DNA of 60,413 bases from positions 1 to 60,413 of the forward strand of contig CACNCK010000007.1 of assembly GCA_902618945.1 (NCBI GenBank), given 5' to 3'. Below the pieces are notes generated by a model, which was given only the letters and a program-made list of their open reading frames with translations, was not told the origin of the DNA and did not search any database. Source of the DNA: an uncultured SAR86 cluster bacterium. Its GTDB lineage: Bacteria > Pseudomonadota > Gammaproteobacteria > Magnimaribacterales > Magnimaribacteraceae. The position numbers and the translations under genes were made by a program. This document shows positions 10,249-19,286 of the stretch, piece by piece (the stretch's first letter is position 1; each line of letters begins with the position of its first letter).

Positions 10249-11814
10249 GTGGAAATACCTTATGAAAAAACAATGGTTGAAATTTTTCGATGGAGAGTCG
10301 AAAAGTCTGGCGAGCAAATAGCTCATAAATTTGAAGATAAAGAAACAACCTTTAACGAATTAGATAGTTTCTCTAACAGAGTTGCTCAAGGATTGATAAA
10401 AGAGGGTTGTAAACCTGATTCAAGAGTAGCTTACTTAGGCAAGAACTCTGACATTTTTTTTGAATTTATGTATGGAACATTCAAATCAAGAACCGTTACA
10501 GTTGGAGTTAATTGGAGACTAGCTCCTCCTGAAGTTGCCTTCATCCTGAATGATTCTCAAAGTGAAGTTCTATTTGTAGGGCCAGAGTTTTTTGGATTAA
10601 TTGAGGAAATAAAAGATGAAATTCCGACAGTTAAGAAAATTATTACAGTAGGGGGAAATCATGATGAGTGGCAGGATTTTGCTAGTTGGAGAGATTCATT
10701 TGAGGATAAAGATCCAATGTTGGAGAGTGATGGCAATGATGATGTTATACAGCTTTATACCTCAGGCACCACGGGACATCCTAAGGGAGTTCAATTAACA
10801 AATGATAATTTTAGTGCTTGTTTTATTGTTAATGAAGAAGCTATGTATAGGGACATAGAAGAGGGTGGTGTAAACCTTGTATGCATGCCTATTTTCCATG
10901 TAGCCGGCACTAATATGGGTATAGCTGGTATGGTCACTGGGGCTAAAAGTATCATTATCCCTGAGGTTGATCCTGGTTTGATTCTTAAGCTTATTGAACA
11001 AGAGAAGATACAACATACTATCTTTGTGCCGGCAGTGATACTCTTCTTAATTCAACATCCTGAATCAGCTCATACTGATTTTTCTTCCTTGGAAACTGTA
11101 ATTTACGGTGCTTCCCCTATAACTGACGACACACTTCTAAAAGCTATGGATTTAATGAAATGTAACTTTTGGCAAGTTTATGGACTTACTGAGACCAACG
11201 GAGCAATAACCTTTTTATATCCAGAAGATCACGAAATCTCCAGAGGAAAGTTAAGATCTTGCGGCAAGGCTGCAAAGGGTGTTGGTTTGAGAGTTGTTGA
11301 TTCTGATGACAATGATGTGCCAGTCGGTGAGGTAGGGGAAGTAATTATCAAATCTGAGTTAAATATGAAAGGTTATTGGAATAGACCAGAAGCAACGGCG
11401 GAAGCTATAAAAGACGGTTGGTTTTATTCTGGGGATGTTGGTTATTTTGATGATGAAGGTTTCTTATATATTCATGATAGGGTCAAAGATATGATTGTTT
11501 CCGGTGGAGAAAATATCTATCCAGCTGAAGTTGAAAATGCACTACTCAGTCATCCGCAAATTGCAGATGCGGCTGTCATTGGAATACCTGATGATAAATG
11601 GGGTGAAGCAACTAAAGCATTTATTGTTCAAACTGAGGGAGATCCCCTTGATGAGGCAGAAGTAATTTCATTTGTAAGAACTCAAATAGCTGGTTACAAA
11701 TGCCCTAAAACGGTAGAGCATATTTCTGAATTGCCAAGAAATCCCTCTGGTAAAATTCTTAGAAAGGATTTGAGGGCTCCTTATTGGGAAGGCAAAGAAA
11801 GAAATGTTTCTTAG
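10249..11814 (+). CDS. Acyl-CoA synthetase (AMP-binding, class I)
   Basis: Activates a carboxylic acid to its CoA thioester through an acyl-AMP. The 521 residues carry P-loop YTSGTTGHPKG (170-180), VYGLTETNG, the hinge and C-domain motifs YSGDVGYFDDEG, DRVKDMIVSGGENIYPAEVE, and the catalytic Lys context PRNPSGKILRKDLR. The start is GTG, chosen because AGGAGA lies 6 bases ahead and the alignment begins there. It resembles medium/long-chain or fatty-acid-like CoA ligases; chain length cannot be read. It is paired with the AhpD-like gene. Confidence 0.92.
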   Translation: MEIPYEKTMVEIFRWRVEKSGEQIAHKFEDKETTFNELDSFSNRVAQGLIKEGCKPDSRVAYLGKNSDIFFEFMYGTFKSRTVTVGVNWRLAPPEVAFILNDSQSEVLFVGPEFFGLIEEIKDEIPTVKKIITVGGNHDEWQDFASWRDSFEDKDPMLESDGNDDVIQLYTSGTTGHPKGVQLTNDNFSACFIVNEEAMYRDIEEGGVNLVCMPIFHVAGTNMGIAGMVTGAKSIIIPEVDPGLILKLIEQEKIQHTIFVPAVILFLIQHPESAHTDFSSLETVIYGASPITDDTLLKAMDLMKCNFWQVYGLTETNGAITFLYPEDHEISRGKLRSCGKAAKGVGLRVVDSDDNDVPVGEVGEVIIKSELNMKGYWNRPEATAEAIKDGWFYSGDVGYFDDEGFLYIHDRVKDMIVSGGENIYPAEVENALLSHPQIADAAVIGIPDDKWGEATKAFIVQTEGDPLDEAEVISFVRTQIAGYKCPKTVEHISELPRNPSGKILRKDLRAPYWEGKERNVS

Positions 11815-11843
11815 TTACACTTGAACTTTCAATTAGATCCTAG

Positions 11844-12020
11844 ACCGAGCAAGATAGCTTCTCGGCTAGCTGTCTTGATTTAAGTTTTATTGATGAATTT
11901 TTCAAGGCATGCACAGGTCAGGTTAGGACATACCAGAATATACTTCCTTATACTGATGACGAATCTAAACTTCAGATTGACAAGTTGAGAAAGCTTGTTG
12001 ATTATTATGTAGGGAGATAA
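11844..12020 (+). pseudogene. Start-less coding remnant
   Basis: An open frame follows an in-frame TAG at 11841 and ends TAA at 12018-12020. It encodes about 58 residues with protein-like composition (ending LRKLVDYYVGR) but contains no ATG, GTG or TTG codon usable as a start. It fills the only unusual gap on this strand, between the acyl-CoA ligase and the TauD-like gene. I read it as the C-terminal remnant of a decayed gene; a genuine small gene with an ATT start is less likely. Family not recognised. Confidence 0.4.
11850..11877 (+). other. Hairpin after the acyl-CoA synthetase
   Basis: CAAGATAGC (11850-11858) pairs with GCTGTCTTG (11869-11877) with one G-T wobble. A competing 5-base stem CCGAG (11845-11849)/CTCGG (11861-11865) uses the loop of the first, so the two are mutually exclusive. 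No T-tract follows, so it is not a standard intrinsic terminator. Confidence 0.4.
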
Positions 12021-12022
12021 TT

Positions 12023-12889
12023 ATGATTGACTTTAATCCAGATGCATTTGAACAAAAAAACCTGCCATTTTTAGTGAATAGGTTGAGTCCAACAATAGGA
12101 GGTGAGATCCTTGGTATTGATTTATCCAAACCTATGCAGGAAGAGACAAAAGCCCTAATTTACGAGGCACTATTAGTTTATAAGGTTATTTTTTTTAGAG
12201 ATCAGGACATCTCAACAGAACAGCATATAAACTTTTCTAAAAATTTTGGGGAATTAGAAATTCATCCTTTCGCTCCAAAAAAAGAAAATTTTCCAGAGGT
12301 ATTGGTTATAACGCACAATGAAAAGAGCAGAGGTAGAGAGAATACCTGGCACTCTGATGTTACTTGGAGAATGGAACCGTCTTTAGGTTCAGTATTAAGA
12401 ATGATAGAAAAGCCAGAACATGGAGGAGATACATTGTTTGCAGATATGTATGCAGCTTATGACAATCTTAGTGAAGAAGTTAAAGAAAAACTTGAAGGTG
12501 CTATAGCGATTCATGATTTTGCAAATTTTAGAGATAGGCTCATTAAAGAGGGTAAATCTGATGAGGAGATAGAAGCCTTTAATAAGCAATATCCAATGCC
12601 AGAACATCCAGTAATAAGAACTCATCCGGATACAAAAAAGAAGGTCATCTACGTCAATGCGGCCTTTACACAATACATTAAAGATTGGGATCCTGAGGAA
12701 TCTCAACAGATGTTAAATTTCTTATATTCCAGAGCTTCTGTGCCTGAATACCAATGTCGATTTGCCTGGGAAGATAATTCAATAGCTTTTTGGGATAATC
12801 GAGCATGTCAACATTATGCAAATTCTGATTATTGGCCAAATGTCAGAAAGGTTGAAAGAGTAACTATCATTGGGGATCGGCCTTACTAG
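12023..12889 (+). CDS. TauD/TfdA-family Fe(II)/2-oxoglutarate dioxygenase
   Basis: Non-haem iron oxygenase that hydroxylates its substrate with 2-oxoglutarate as co-substrate. It has 288 residues, as usual. The facial triad is H110-x-D112 in NTWHSDVTW, with H264 in FWDNRACQH. R275, 11 residues later, is the expected 2-oxoglutarate carboxylate ligand. GEI.G.DL and the RDQDIS motif are also typical. Substrates in the family include taurine, alkyl sulfates and 2,4-D-like ethers; none can be singled out here. Confidence 0.93.
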   Translation: MIDFNPDAFEQKNLPFLVNRLSPTIGGEILGIDLSKPMQEETKALIYEALLVYKVIFFRDQDISTEQHINFSKNFGELEIHPFAPKKENFPEVLVITHNEKSRGRENTWHSDVTWRMEPSLGSVLRMIEKPEHGGDTLFADMYAAYDNLSEEVKEKLEGAIAIHDFANFRDRLIKEGKSDEEIEAFNKQYPMPEHPVIRTHPDTKKKVIYVNAAFTQYIKDWDPEESQQMLNFLYSRASVPEYQCRFAWEDNSIAFWDNRACQHYANSDYWPNVRKVERVTIIGDRPY

Positions 12890-12920
12890 GATCCTTTAGT
12901 AAGATAAATTAATTATATAA

Positions 12921-13790
12921 ATGAATAAAAGTGCAGTTATTGACTGGGCATTAATTATTGCAATTGGCATAGCATGGGGGTCATCCTTTCTTTTTATAAA
13001 GGTTTCTGCGCCAGAAGTAGGGCCCATAACCTTAGTTTTCTCAAGATTATTAATAGCCTCATTGATACTAAGTCCATTTTTTATCACTAGACAGCATCTC
13101 AGAAAGATAAGAGAAAATTTTCCTTCTATTCTCCTTCTAGCTTGTATCAATGCATCTGTTCCTTTTTATCTTTTTTCTAGAGCAGCTATTGATTTGAATG
13201 CGGGCACTATGTCTGTTCTGAATGGTACAACCCCTTTATTTGCTTTCATTATTGCTAGCCTTTGGTTGAAATTGCGTTCTAATCTCACTCAACTACTCGG
13301 GATAATAATAGGCATGGTAGGTTTATTTATATTTGTTGGATATGAATCATTAGAATTTTCATTAATAGCACTATTGCTATGTCTCATGGCATCTTTCTTT
13401 TATGCATTCAGTTCAAATTATATATTCACAACTAAAGAAATAGATGCAACTTATTTAGCTTCTATGACTTTATTGGTAGCTACTTTTCTGGTTTTTCCTT
13501 TTACTTTTTTAGAAAGTGGATTACATTTAAATCATCCAAATGAAGTTCTTTTAAGTGTTTTTCTTTTGGGCTTTTTATGTACCGGCTTGGCTTACATGGG
13601 TTATGTTATTTTGATAAAGAGAGTAGGGCCGGTTAAAGCTTCGACAGTTGTGCTTATTGTCCCTGTATCTGGAATGTTGTGGGCCAATCTCTTTTTAGAT
13701 GAGGCAATAACTTACACAATGCTAGTTGGGTGCCTTCTAATAATTACAGGTGTGGGCTTGATTAATTTTTTCAAGGACGACCTCAACTAG
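12921..13790 (+). CDS. EamA/DMT-family transporter
   Basis: 289-residue inner-membrane protein with ten predicted helices in two EamA repeats (about 8-135 and 150-283). The opening IAIGIAWGSSFLFIKVSAPEVGP and GVGLINFF at the end are family-typical. DMT members of this size usually export metabolites or amino acids; the substrate is unknown. Its 3' end overlaps the convergent GNAT gene by 8 bases. Confidence 0.88.
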   Translation: MNKSAVIDWALIIAIGIAWGSSFLFIKVSAPEVGPITLVFSRLLIASLILSPFFITRQHLRKIRENFPSILLLACINASVPFYLFSRAAIDLNAGTMSVLNGTTPLFAFIIASLWLKLRSNLTQLLGIIIGMVGLFIFVGYESLEFSLIALLLCLMASFFYAFSSNYIFTTKEIDATYLASMTLLVATFLVFPFTFLESGLHLNHPNEVLLSVFLLGFLCTGLAYMGYVILIKRVGPVKASTVVLIVPVSGMLWANLFLDEAITYTMLVGCLLIITGVGLINFFKDDLN

Positions 13791-14277
13791 GAGATTTCCT
13801 GAGGAAAACTACGCTATGGTCTTCATAGTCCTTAGTACCAACATCTTCAAAGCCAAACGAATCATGGAAAGCTAAAGAAGGTTCATTTTTTGGCAGGGTA
13901 TTAACTTCACAACATGTCGGTAAGTTTAACTCTTCAGCTATCTCAATAGTTTTTGAGTAAATCATGTGTCCCAATCCTTTACGTCGATGTTCCTCCTTAA
14001 TTGCAATTCTATCAACGTACAGAAAAGGATATCCTTGAGAATTGAAAAATTCATAATTAAGAGATTCGTAACTTTGATTTTCTCTCATCAAGATGATAAA
14101 TCCTGCTATTTCCTTGTCTCTTACAACAATTAAATGACAGCTCCAATCGATTAAACGTTTAAGTCTGTCGATATGATCAATGTTACCAACTTCAGGGATA
14201 TTAGCTTGATTGATAGCAAATATTTCCTCTAAATCAGTTGGGTTGTATGGATGATGGAGTATTTCTAGTTTGTACAA
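13783..14277 (-). CDS. GNAT-family N-acetyltransferase
   Basis: 164-residue acyltransferase. The acetyl-CoA pyrophosphate-binding loop is RRKGLG at about 98-103, within VDRIAIKEEHRRKGLGHMIYSKTIEIA, and the C-terminal strand LAFHDSFGFEDVGT is also typical. The acceptor is unknown. It is probably transcribed after the monooxygenase gene, whose stop lies 3 bases before this start on the minus strand. Confidence 0.88.
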   Translation of the reverse strand: MYKLEILHHPYNPTDLEEIFAINQANIPEVGNIDHIDRLKRLIDWSCHLIVVRDKEIAGFIILMRENQSYESLNYEFFNSQGYPFLYVDRIAIKEEHRRKGLGHMIYSKTIEIAEELNLPTCCEVNTLPKNEPSLAFHDSFGFEDVGTKDYEDHSVVFLRKSPS

Positions 14278-14280
14278 TAA

Positions 14281-16164
14281 TTAGCTCAGTTCTAGGCCTT
14301 CTAGATTTCCTTTAGATCTCCATTTTTCCATGAGAGCGAAGAACTCTATGGGACCGCCTCCGTAGGTATTGTTTTGAGGGGTTTGATTTACTTTACCTTC
14401 ATTATTGTAGTAGCCAGGAGTACAGTTCTCCTGAAAGTCAGCTGTCAGTCTAGCTTTTTCGATTATGGTATTAATCCAGTTTTCCTCTGCTTCTTGAGAA
14501 GCTTCAATTCTGGTTACACCTTTATCTTTTGCAGTTTTCAAAATGTGAGCTAAATGAATACTTTGCTCATCGAGAGAATATGTATAGGTAGCTGTGAAAC
14601 CTGATTGAGCTGGTCCGAAAAAGAAAGAATTTGGAAAACCTCTACTATGCATACCGTGAAAAGTAGCGAGACCATTTTCCCACTTCTTAGATACAGTCAT
14701 TCCATCTATTCCATGTATCTGATAACCCGCTCTTCTACTATAGTCAGTTCCAACTTCAAATCCGGTAGCAAAAATTATGCAATCAACCTCATATTCTTTA
14801 CCTTCGAATATTATGCCGTTTTCGGATATTTCTTCGAGACCTTTTCCATCAGTATCCACCAATTCAACATTGGGGTTATTGAAAGTATTGAGATATTCGT
14901 CATGAAAGCAGGGACGCTTACAGAATTGATTGTAGTAGGGTTTCAGTGATTCGGCGGTTTCTTTATCTTCCACCACTGCATCGGCTCTAGCTCTGACCTT
15001 TTCCATTTTCTGAAAATCAGCCATTTGCATAGCATTTCTTAAGTCCATAGCTTCTGTAACTTTTCCAGTCATGTAAGATTTGAAGCCGACTTTATACATT
15101 TTTGAAGAAAAAATACCTGATAATGCAAATCCAACCATCTTTAATTTGGAAGGTGCTTGCTGTCTAAGATTGCCAAAAAGAAGTCTAAATGCCTCTGTCC
15201 ATCCATCAGAAACTAAGTCTTCTTTGACCATTCCACCAGTGAGAAGAGTTTCAAAGTTCTTTCTCCTTTCATCATGCCATCCAGGTTTTTGTGTGGAAAT
15301 CCATTCGGGGTCTGTTGGTTGATTATTTCTTACATCAATAGAAGACGGAGTTCTTTGAAATACATATAGTTTTTCAGCTGCTGCACCAAGATGAGGTACG
15401 CATTGAACTGCAGTAGCCCCAGTTCCGATTATTGCTACTTTTTTATCTTTAAGCTCTGTTAGATCTCCATGCGAAGATCCTCCAGTATATTGATAGTCCC
15501 ATCTACTAGTATGGAATGTATGTCCTTTATAGTCATTTATACCTTTAATGGCTGGGAGTTTAGGCCTGTTAAGAGGGCCATTTGAATGAACCACGAACCT
15601 GGCTTTTAATTCATCACCTTTGTTAGTCTTAATAATCCATCTTAATGATTCTTCATCCCAATTTGTTGAAATCACCTCGGTTTGTAAAAGCGCATTTTCA
15701 TAAAGTTTGAACTTTTCACAAACAACTCTGCAATATTCTAGGGTTTCAGGTGCATTAGTATATTTCTGCCTTGGAACGAATCCTGTTTCTTCTAGTAATG
15801 GAAAGTAGATGTATGACTCGATATCACAAGAGGCGCCGGGATATCTATTCCAATACCAAGTTCCGCCAAAGTCGCCACCTTTCTCTATGATTTTGAAATC
15901 ATCTATGCCAGCTTCTCTTAGTCTAGCACCTGCTAGCATTCCTCCAAAACCACCACCAATAACAACGACCTCAATTTCATCTTTGATGGCCTCTCTTTCT
16001 ATTGCATCATCAATGTAGGGATCTTCAACGAAGTAAGAAAATTCTCCAGAAACTTCTTGATACTGCTCATTACCGTCTTGTCTAAGACGCTTATCTCTCT
16101 CTTCTCTGTACTTCCTCCTGAGATAATCAGGATCAAAATCAAAACTCTCTGTATTAATAGCCAT
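14281..16164 (-). CDS. Flavin-containing Baeyer-Villiger-type monooxygenase
   Basis: NADPH- and FAD-dependent monooxygenase, likely inserting oxygen next to a ketone. About 627 residues from the chosen ATG at 16164, which has AAGGTGG at the right distance; a TTG 18 bases upstream could extend it. FAD motif GGGFGG is at about 70-75, GGTWYWNRYPGASCD follows, the fingerprint YKGHTFHTSRWD matches FxGxxxHxxxW with Tyr for Phe, and a second Rossmann motif IIGTGATAVQ is present. The length and an N-terminal extension resemble the larger cyclopentadecanone/steroid-type enzymes. The actual ketone is unknown. Confidence 0.88.
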   Translation of the reverse strand: MAINTESFDFDPDYLRRKYREERDKRLRQDGNEQYQEVSGEFSYFVEDPYIDDAIEREAIKDEIEVVVIGGGFGGMLAGARLREAGIDDFKIIEKGGDFGGTWYWNRYPGASCDIESYIYFPLLEETGFVPRQKYTNAPETLEYCRVVCEKFKLYENALLQTEVISTNWDEESLRWIIKTNKGDELKARFVVHSNGPLNRPKLPAIKGINDYKGHTFHTSRWDYQYTGGSSHGDLTELKDKKVAIIGTGATAVQCVPHLGAAAEKLYVFQRTPSSIDVRNNQPTDPEWISTQKPGWHDERRKNFETLLTGGMVKEDLVSDGWTEAFRLLFGNLRQQAPSKLKMVGFALSGIFSSKMYKVGFKSYMTGKVTEAMDLRNAMQMADFQKMEKVRARADAVVEDKETAESLKPYYNQFCKRPCFHDEYLNTFNNPNVELVDTDGKGLEEISENGIIFEGKEYEVDCIIFATGFEVGTDYSRRAGYQIHGIDGMTVSKKWENGLATFHGMHSRGFPNSFFFGPAQSGFTATYTYSLDEQSIHLAHILKTAKDKGVTRIEASQEAEENWINTIIEKARLTADFQENCTPGYYNNEGKVNQTPQNNTYGGGPIEFFALMEKWRSKGNLEGLELS

Positions 16165-16221
16165 TAAATCCACCTTGACCAAATCTTAATGCAAATTTAT
16201 GTCTAAATCATCCAAAAAAAT

Positions 16222-16252
16222 GGTTAAAAAAATATATATATTTTTTTTAATC
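16222..16252 (-). terminator. AT-only hairpin after folE
   Basis: A near-perfect palindrome of A/T only (TTAAAAAAATATA...TATATTTTTTTTAA) immediately follows the folE stop on the minus strand. It could act as a weak factor-independent terminator, but without G/C pairs this is uncertain. Confidence 0.3.
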
Positions 16253-16870
16253 TTAAAAGTCCTTGGGACTGTTAATTAGATTCATAAATTCAGACCTAGT
16301 TTCGGGATTATCCCTAAAAGCACCAAGCATTCTGCTAGTAATGGTGCTAGATTCAGTTTTATGAATACCCCTAGTGGTCATGCATTGGTGACTTGCATCA
16401 ACAACTACTGCAACACCCTTCGGTTCTAGTACTTTTTGGATTGTATCCGCTATCTGGGCTGTCATTGTTTCTTGTGTCTGTAGACGTTTGCCAAAAATTT
16501 CAATAACTCTCGCAAGTTTACTTATTCCAACAACACGATTATTTGGTATGTAACCAACATGAGCTACGCCAATGATGGGAACGATGTGGTGTTCACAGTG
16601 TGACTCAACTCTAATATTTCTAACAATAACCGCATCATCATAACCTTTAACTTCCTCAAAAGTTTTTTGCATTACCTCTTCAGGATCCATATCATAACCT
16701 TCAAAAAATTCTTCGTATGCTTTTACAACTCTCTTGGGAGTTTCAATGAGACCCTCTCTGTCAGGATCATCTCCAGTCCAACATATCAGGGTTCTGACGG
16801 CTTCTTCAGCTTCTTCTCTGCTAGGTTTTATAACTGTAGTTGCCTGCTCTATTTTATTTTGTATACTCAT
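16253..16870 (-). CDS. folE: GTP cyclohydrolase I
   Basis: First enzyme of tetrahydrofolate and pterin synthesis, converting GTP to dihydroneopterin triphosphate as a decamer. The 205 residues include the zinc ligands C92 and H95 (ESHCEHH) and C163 ([11 protein letters not shown]), plus ETPKRV and GISKLARV. The length and motifs fit the type IA enzyme. The start ATG is 119 bases from the divergent SDR start. Two copies of TTTAGGTA face each other across the intergenic region (16873-16880 and 16918-16925), of unknown meaning. Confidence 0.96.
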   Translation of the reverse strand: MSIQNKIEQATTVIKPSREEAEEAVRTLICWTGDDPDREGLIETPKRVVKAYEEFFEGYDMDPEEVMQKTFEEVKGYDDAVIVRNIRVESHCEHHIVPIIGVAHVGYIPNNRVVGISKLARVIEIFGKRLQTQETMTAQIADTIQKVLEPKGVAVVVDASHQCMTTRGIHKTESSTITSRMLGAFRDNPETRSEFMNLINSPKDF

Positions 16871-16989
16871 AATTTAGGTATTTTCGTTGTTTAGTAGGGC
16901 GGGAATAGTGAACATAGTACCTAAAAGTAGAGATTTTGCATAATTTAGTGCGCATAAATTTTCTATATAGAAATAATAAGGGGACAAAT

Positions 16990-17769
16990 ATGAGTAAATT
17001 TTCAACACCAAACTTTTCTGTAGATCTTAGCGGTCAAGTTGCTTTAGTTACTGGAGCTTCCTCAGGCTTAGGATATCGTTTTTCTAAAGTTTTAGCGGGC
17101 TGTGGAGCAAAGGTAGCTCTAGCTGCAAGAAGAGTTGAGAAATTAGAAGCACTAGAGAGAGAAATAAGAAATGCAGGTGGAGAATGCGCTGTAGTTCCTT
17201 TGGATGTAATGGATCGTGACAGTATCCGTAACTGTATAGATATAGTTGAGAATCAACTTGGCTTGATTAACACGCTTATAAACAATGCCGGTATGGTTGA
17301 TGCTCAATGGGCGATCAAACAGGATGAAGCTTTGATTGATGGAGTCATAGATACAAATTTAGTGGGTCCTTATCTCCTATCAAATGAAGTTGCAAGAAGA
17401 CTTATAAAAAGTGAAAAACCAGGCAGGATGGTAAATATCTCCTCTATGGCGGCTTTTAATACCGGTCCTAATTCTGCAGCCGTTCTTTATTCAACTACAA
17501 AGTCGGCTATTGTCAGAATGACCGAATCTTTAGCTGTTGAGTGGGCTAAACATCATATAAATGTTAACGCCATAGCTCCAGGTATATTTCATTCAGAGAT
17601 GGCTGATAAAATGTTGGAAAGAATAGGAGATGTCAGTAAGGGTCTCCCCAGAAAAAGGATATGTGTTCCTGAGCAAATGGACTCTACATTATTGTTCTTA
17701 GTATCTCCATCATCTGAGTGCGTTACGGGAACTTGCATAAAAATTGATGATGGACAGACTGCGCGTTAA
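16990..17769 (+). CDS. Short-chain dehydrogenase/reductase
   Basis: NAD(P)-dependent oxidoreductase, classical SDR. It has 259 residues from the ATG at 16990, chosen because AAGGGGA precedes it; the frame is open 18 codons further upstream without a ribosome-binding site. TGASSGLG is at 21-28, NNAG at 98-101, and the catalytic Ser151/152, Tyr167 and Lys171 lie in NISSMAAF...YSTTK. An Arg-rich ARRVEKL turn suggests NADP preference. It lies 8 bases before matB and is probably cotranscribed with it. The substrate is unknown. Confidence 0.9.
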   Translation: MSKFSTPNFSVDLSGQVALVTGASSGLGYRFSKVLAGCGAKVALAARRVEKLEALEREIRNAGGECAVVPLDVMDRDSIRNCIDIVENQLGLINTLINNAGMVDAQWAIKQDEALIDGVIDTNLVGPYLLSNEVARRLIKSEKPGRMVNISSMAAFNTGPNSAAVLYSTTKSAIVRMTESLAVEWAKHHINVNAIAPGIFHSEMADKMLERIGDVSKGLPRKRICVPEQMDSTLLFLVSPSSECVTGTCIKIDDGQTAR

Positions 17770-17777
17770 AAATTGCC

Positions 17778-19286
17778 ATGGAGAATCTCTACTTAAGATA
17801 TAGAGAAGGCTTTCCGAAAGATTTGAGCACACCTTGTATCGAACTCAAGGATGGTTCAATTATTACTTATAAAGATTTAGAAGATCAGTCTTCCCAATAT
17901 GCAAACGGATTTTCAAATTTAGGTCTAAAACCTGGCGATAGAATATCAGTACAAGTTAATAAATCACCTGAGGTTTTATATATATATCTTGCATGTTTGC
18001 GTTCTAACTTAGTCTTCCATCCCCTTAATACTGCCTATAAAGATAATGAGCTATCCTTCCTATTAGAGGATGCTGATCCCTCGTTATTCATTTGCGAAAA
18101 AGAGGTCTATGAAAAAGTTGATTCTCTTGATCTAAAGCATCCACCTAATCATATTTTTACTATTCAAATTCAAGATAAAGATTCCATACAAGCTATAAAA
18201 TTAGCAGGCATTCACAAAGTTTTAGATTGTATGGAAGAGGATACAGCAGCTTTACTTTATTCTTCTGGAACAACTGGAAGGCCTAAAGGCATTATGTTGA
18301 CTCACGGAAATTTAGGTTCGAATGCCATGTCACTGAAAGAAGCTTGGGAATTTACAGCAAATGATTGCTTACTTCATGCTCTTCCTATTTATCACGTGCA
18401 TGGTTTGTTTGTTGCTCTTGGTTGTGTATTTTTATCAGGTTCTAAGATGTTATGGTTAGATAACTTTGAAGTTAATGAGGTTTTGACTCAATTGCCTAAG
18501 TGCACGGTTATGATGGGTGTTCCAACTTACTACACTAGATTAATTAAAAATAAAGGTCTTACTTCAAAAGTAACCCAAAATTTGAGGATCTTTATTTCAG
18601 GTTCTGCTCCACTTTTAGAAGAAACATTTATGGACTTTAACTCCATAACTGGTCATAAAATTCTTGAAAGATATGGCATGACTGAAACAAACATAATTAG
18701 CTCTAATCCTATAAATGGTAAAAGAAAATCTGGAACTGTTGGATTACCTCTTGAAGGGCAACAGGTTAGAATAGTTAATAATGATAGTGAGCCAGTTGGA
18801 GCGGACGAAATTGGAAATATTCAAGTAAAAGGGCCAAATGTATTTAAAGGTTATTGGAAACTCGCTGAAAAATCTAAGGAAGATTTTAGTTTTGATAATT
18901 ATTTCAATACTGGAGATCAAGGTTATTTTGATGAAGATGGTTATTTAATTATTGTTGGAAGAAATAAAGACATGATTATTACTGGAGGATTGAATGTTTA
19001 TCCCAAAGAGATTGAATCATTTATTGATAAAATAGAAGGAGTTCATGAGTCTGCAGTTATCGGTCTAGAAGATGCTGATTTTGGCGAGCGTGTCGTTGCA
19101 GTGATTGTTAAGGATGAAAACTCAAAAGTGATAGAAGAAAATATCATTAGTGATATGAAACTAAAGATGGCAGGATACAAGGTCCCAAAACAAATTTTCT
19201 TTACCAACGAACTGCCAAGAAATGCCATGGGAAAAGTTCAAAAAAATTTTTTAAGAGATAAATATAATCAGGAAAGAAATGAATAA
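17778..19286 (+). CDS. matB: Malonyl-CoA synthetase
   Basis: AMP-forming ligase making malonyl-CoA from malonate, ATP and CoA. The 502 residues match MatB length, and the distinctive MatB segments are recognisable: VQVNKSPEVLYIYLACLRSNLVFHPLNTAY, YSSGTTGRPKG (161-171), ERYGMTETN, GPNVFKGYWK, and GLNVYPKEIESFID with a final NAMGKVQKNFLRDKY. The gene overlaps the next ORF by 8 bases. The window also encodes MadL-MadM malonate transport at about 32 kb, which supports the assignment. A close relative acting on methylmalonate cannot be excluded. Confidence 0.86.
   Translation: MENLYLRYREGFPKDLSTPCIELKDGSIITYKDLEDQSSQYANGFSNLGLKPGDRISVQVNKSPEVLYIYLACLRSNLVFHPLNTAYKDNELSFLLEDADPSLFICEKEVYEKVDSLDLKHPPNHIFTIQIQDKDSIQAIKLAGIHKVLDCMEEDTAALLYSSGTTGRPKGIMLTHGNLGSNAMSLKEAWEFTANDCLLHALPIYHVHGLFVALGCVFLSGSKMLWLDNFEVNEVLTQLPKCTVMMGVPTYYTRLIKNKGLTSKVTQNLRIFISGSAPLLEETFMDFNSITGHKILERYGMTETNIISSNPINGKRKSGTVGLPLEGQQVRIVNNDSEPVGADEIGNIQVKGPNVFKGYWKLAEKSKEDFSFDNYFNTGDQGYFDEDGYLIIVGRNKDMIITGGLNVYPKEIESFIDKIEGVHESAVIGLEDADFGERVVAVIVKDENSKVIEENIISDMKLKMAGYKVPKQIFFTNELPRNAMGKVQKNFLRDKYNQERNE

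Noticed and set aside
11845-11877. H-type pseudoknot from the two interleaved stems
   Set aside because: There is no loop to span the 9-base stem, so the two stems cannot form together; at best they are alternatives.
16873-16925. TTTAGGTA facing its complement TACCTAAA across 37 bases between folE and the SDR gene
   Set aside because: In an AT-rich stretch of this length, a pair of 8-base matches is not rare; without conservation data I do not call it an operator.
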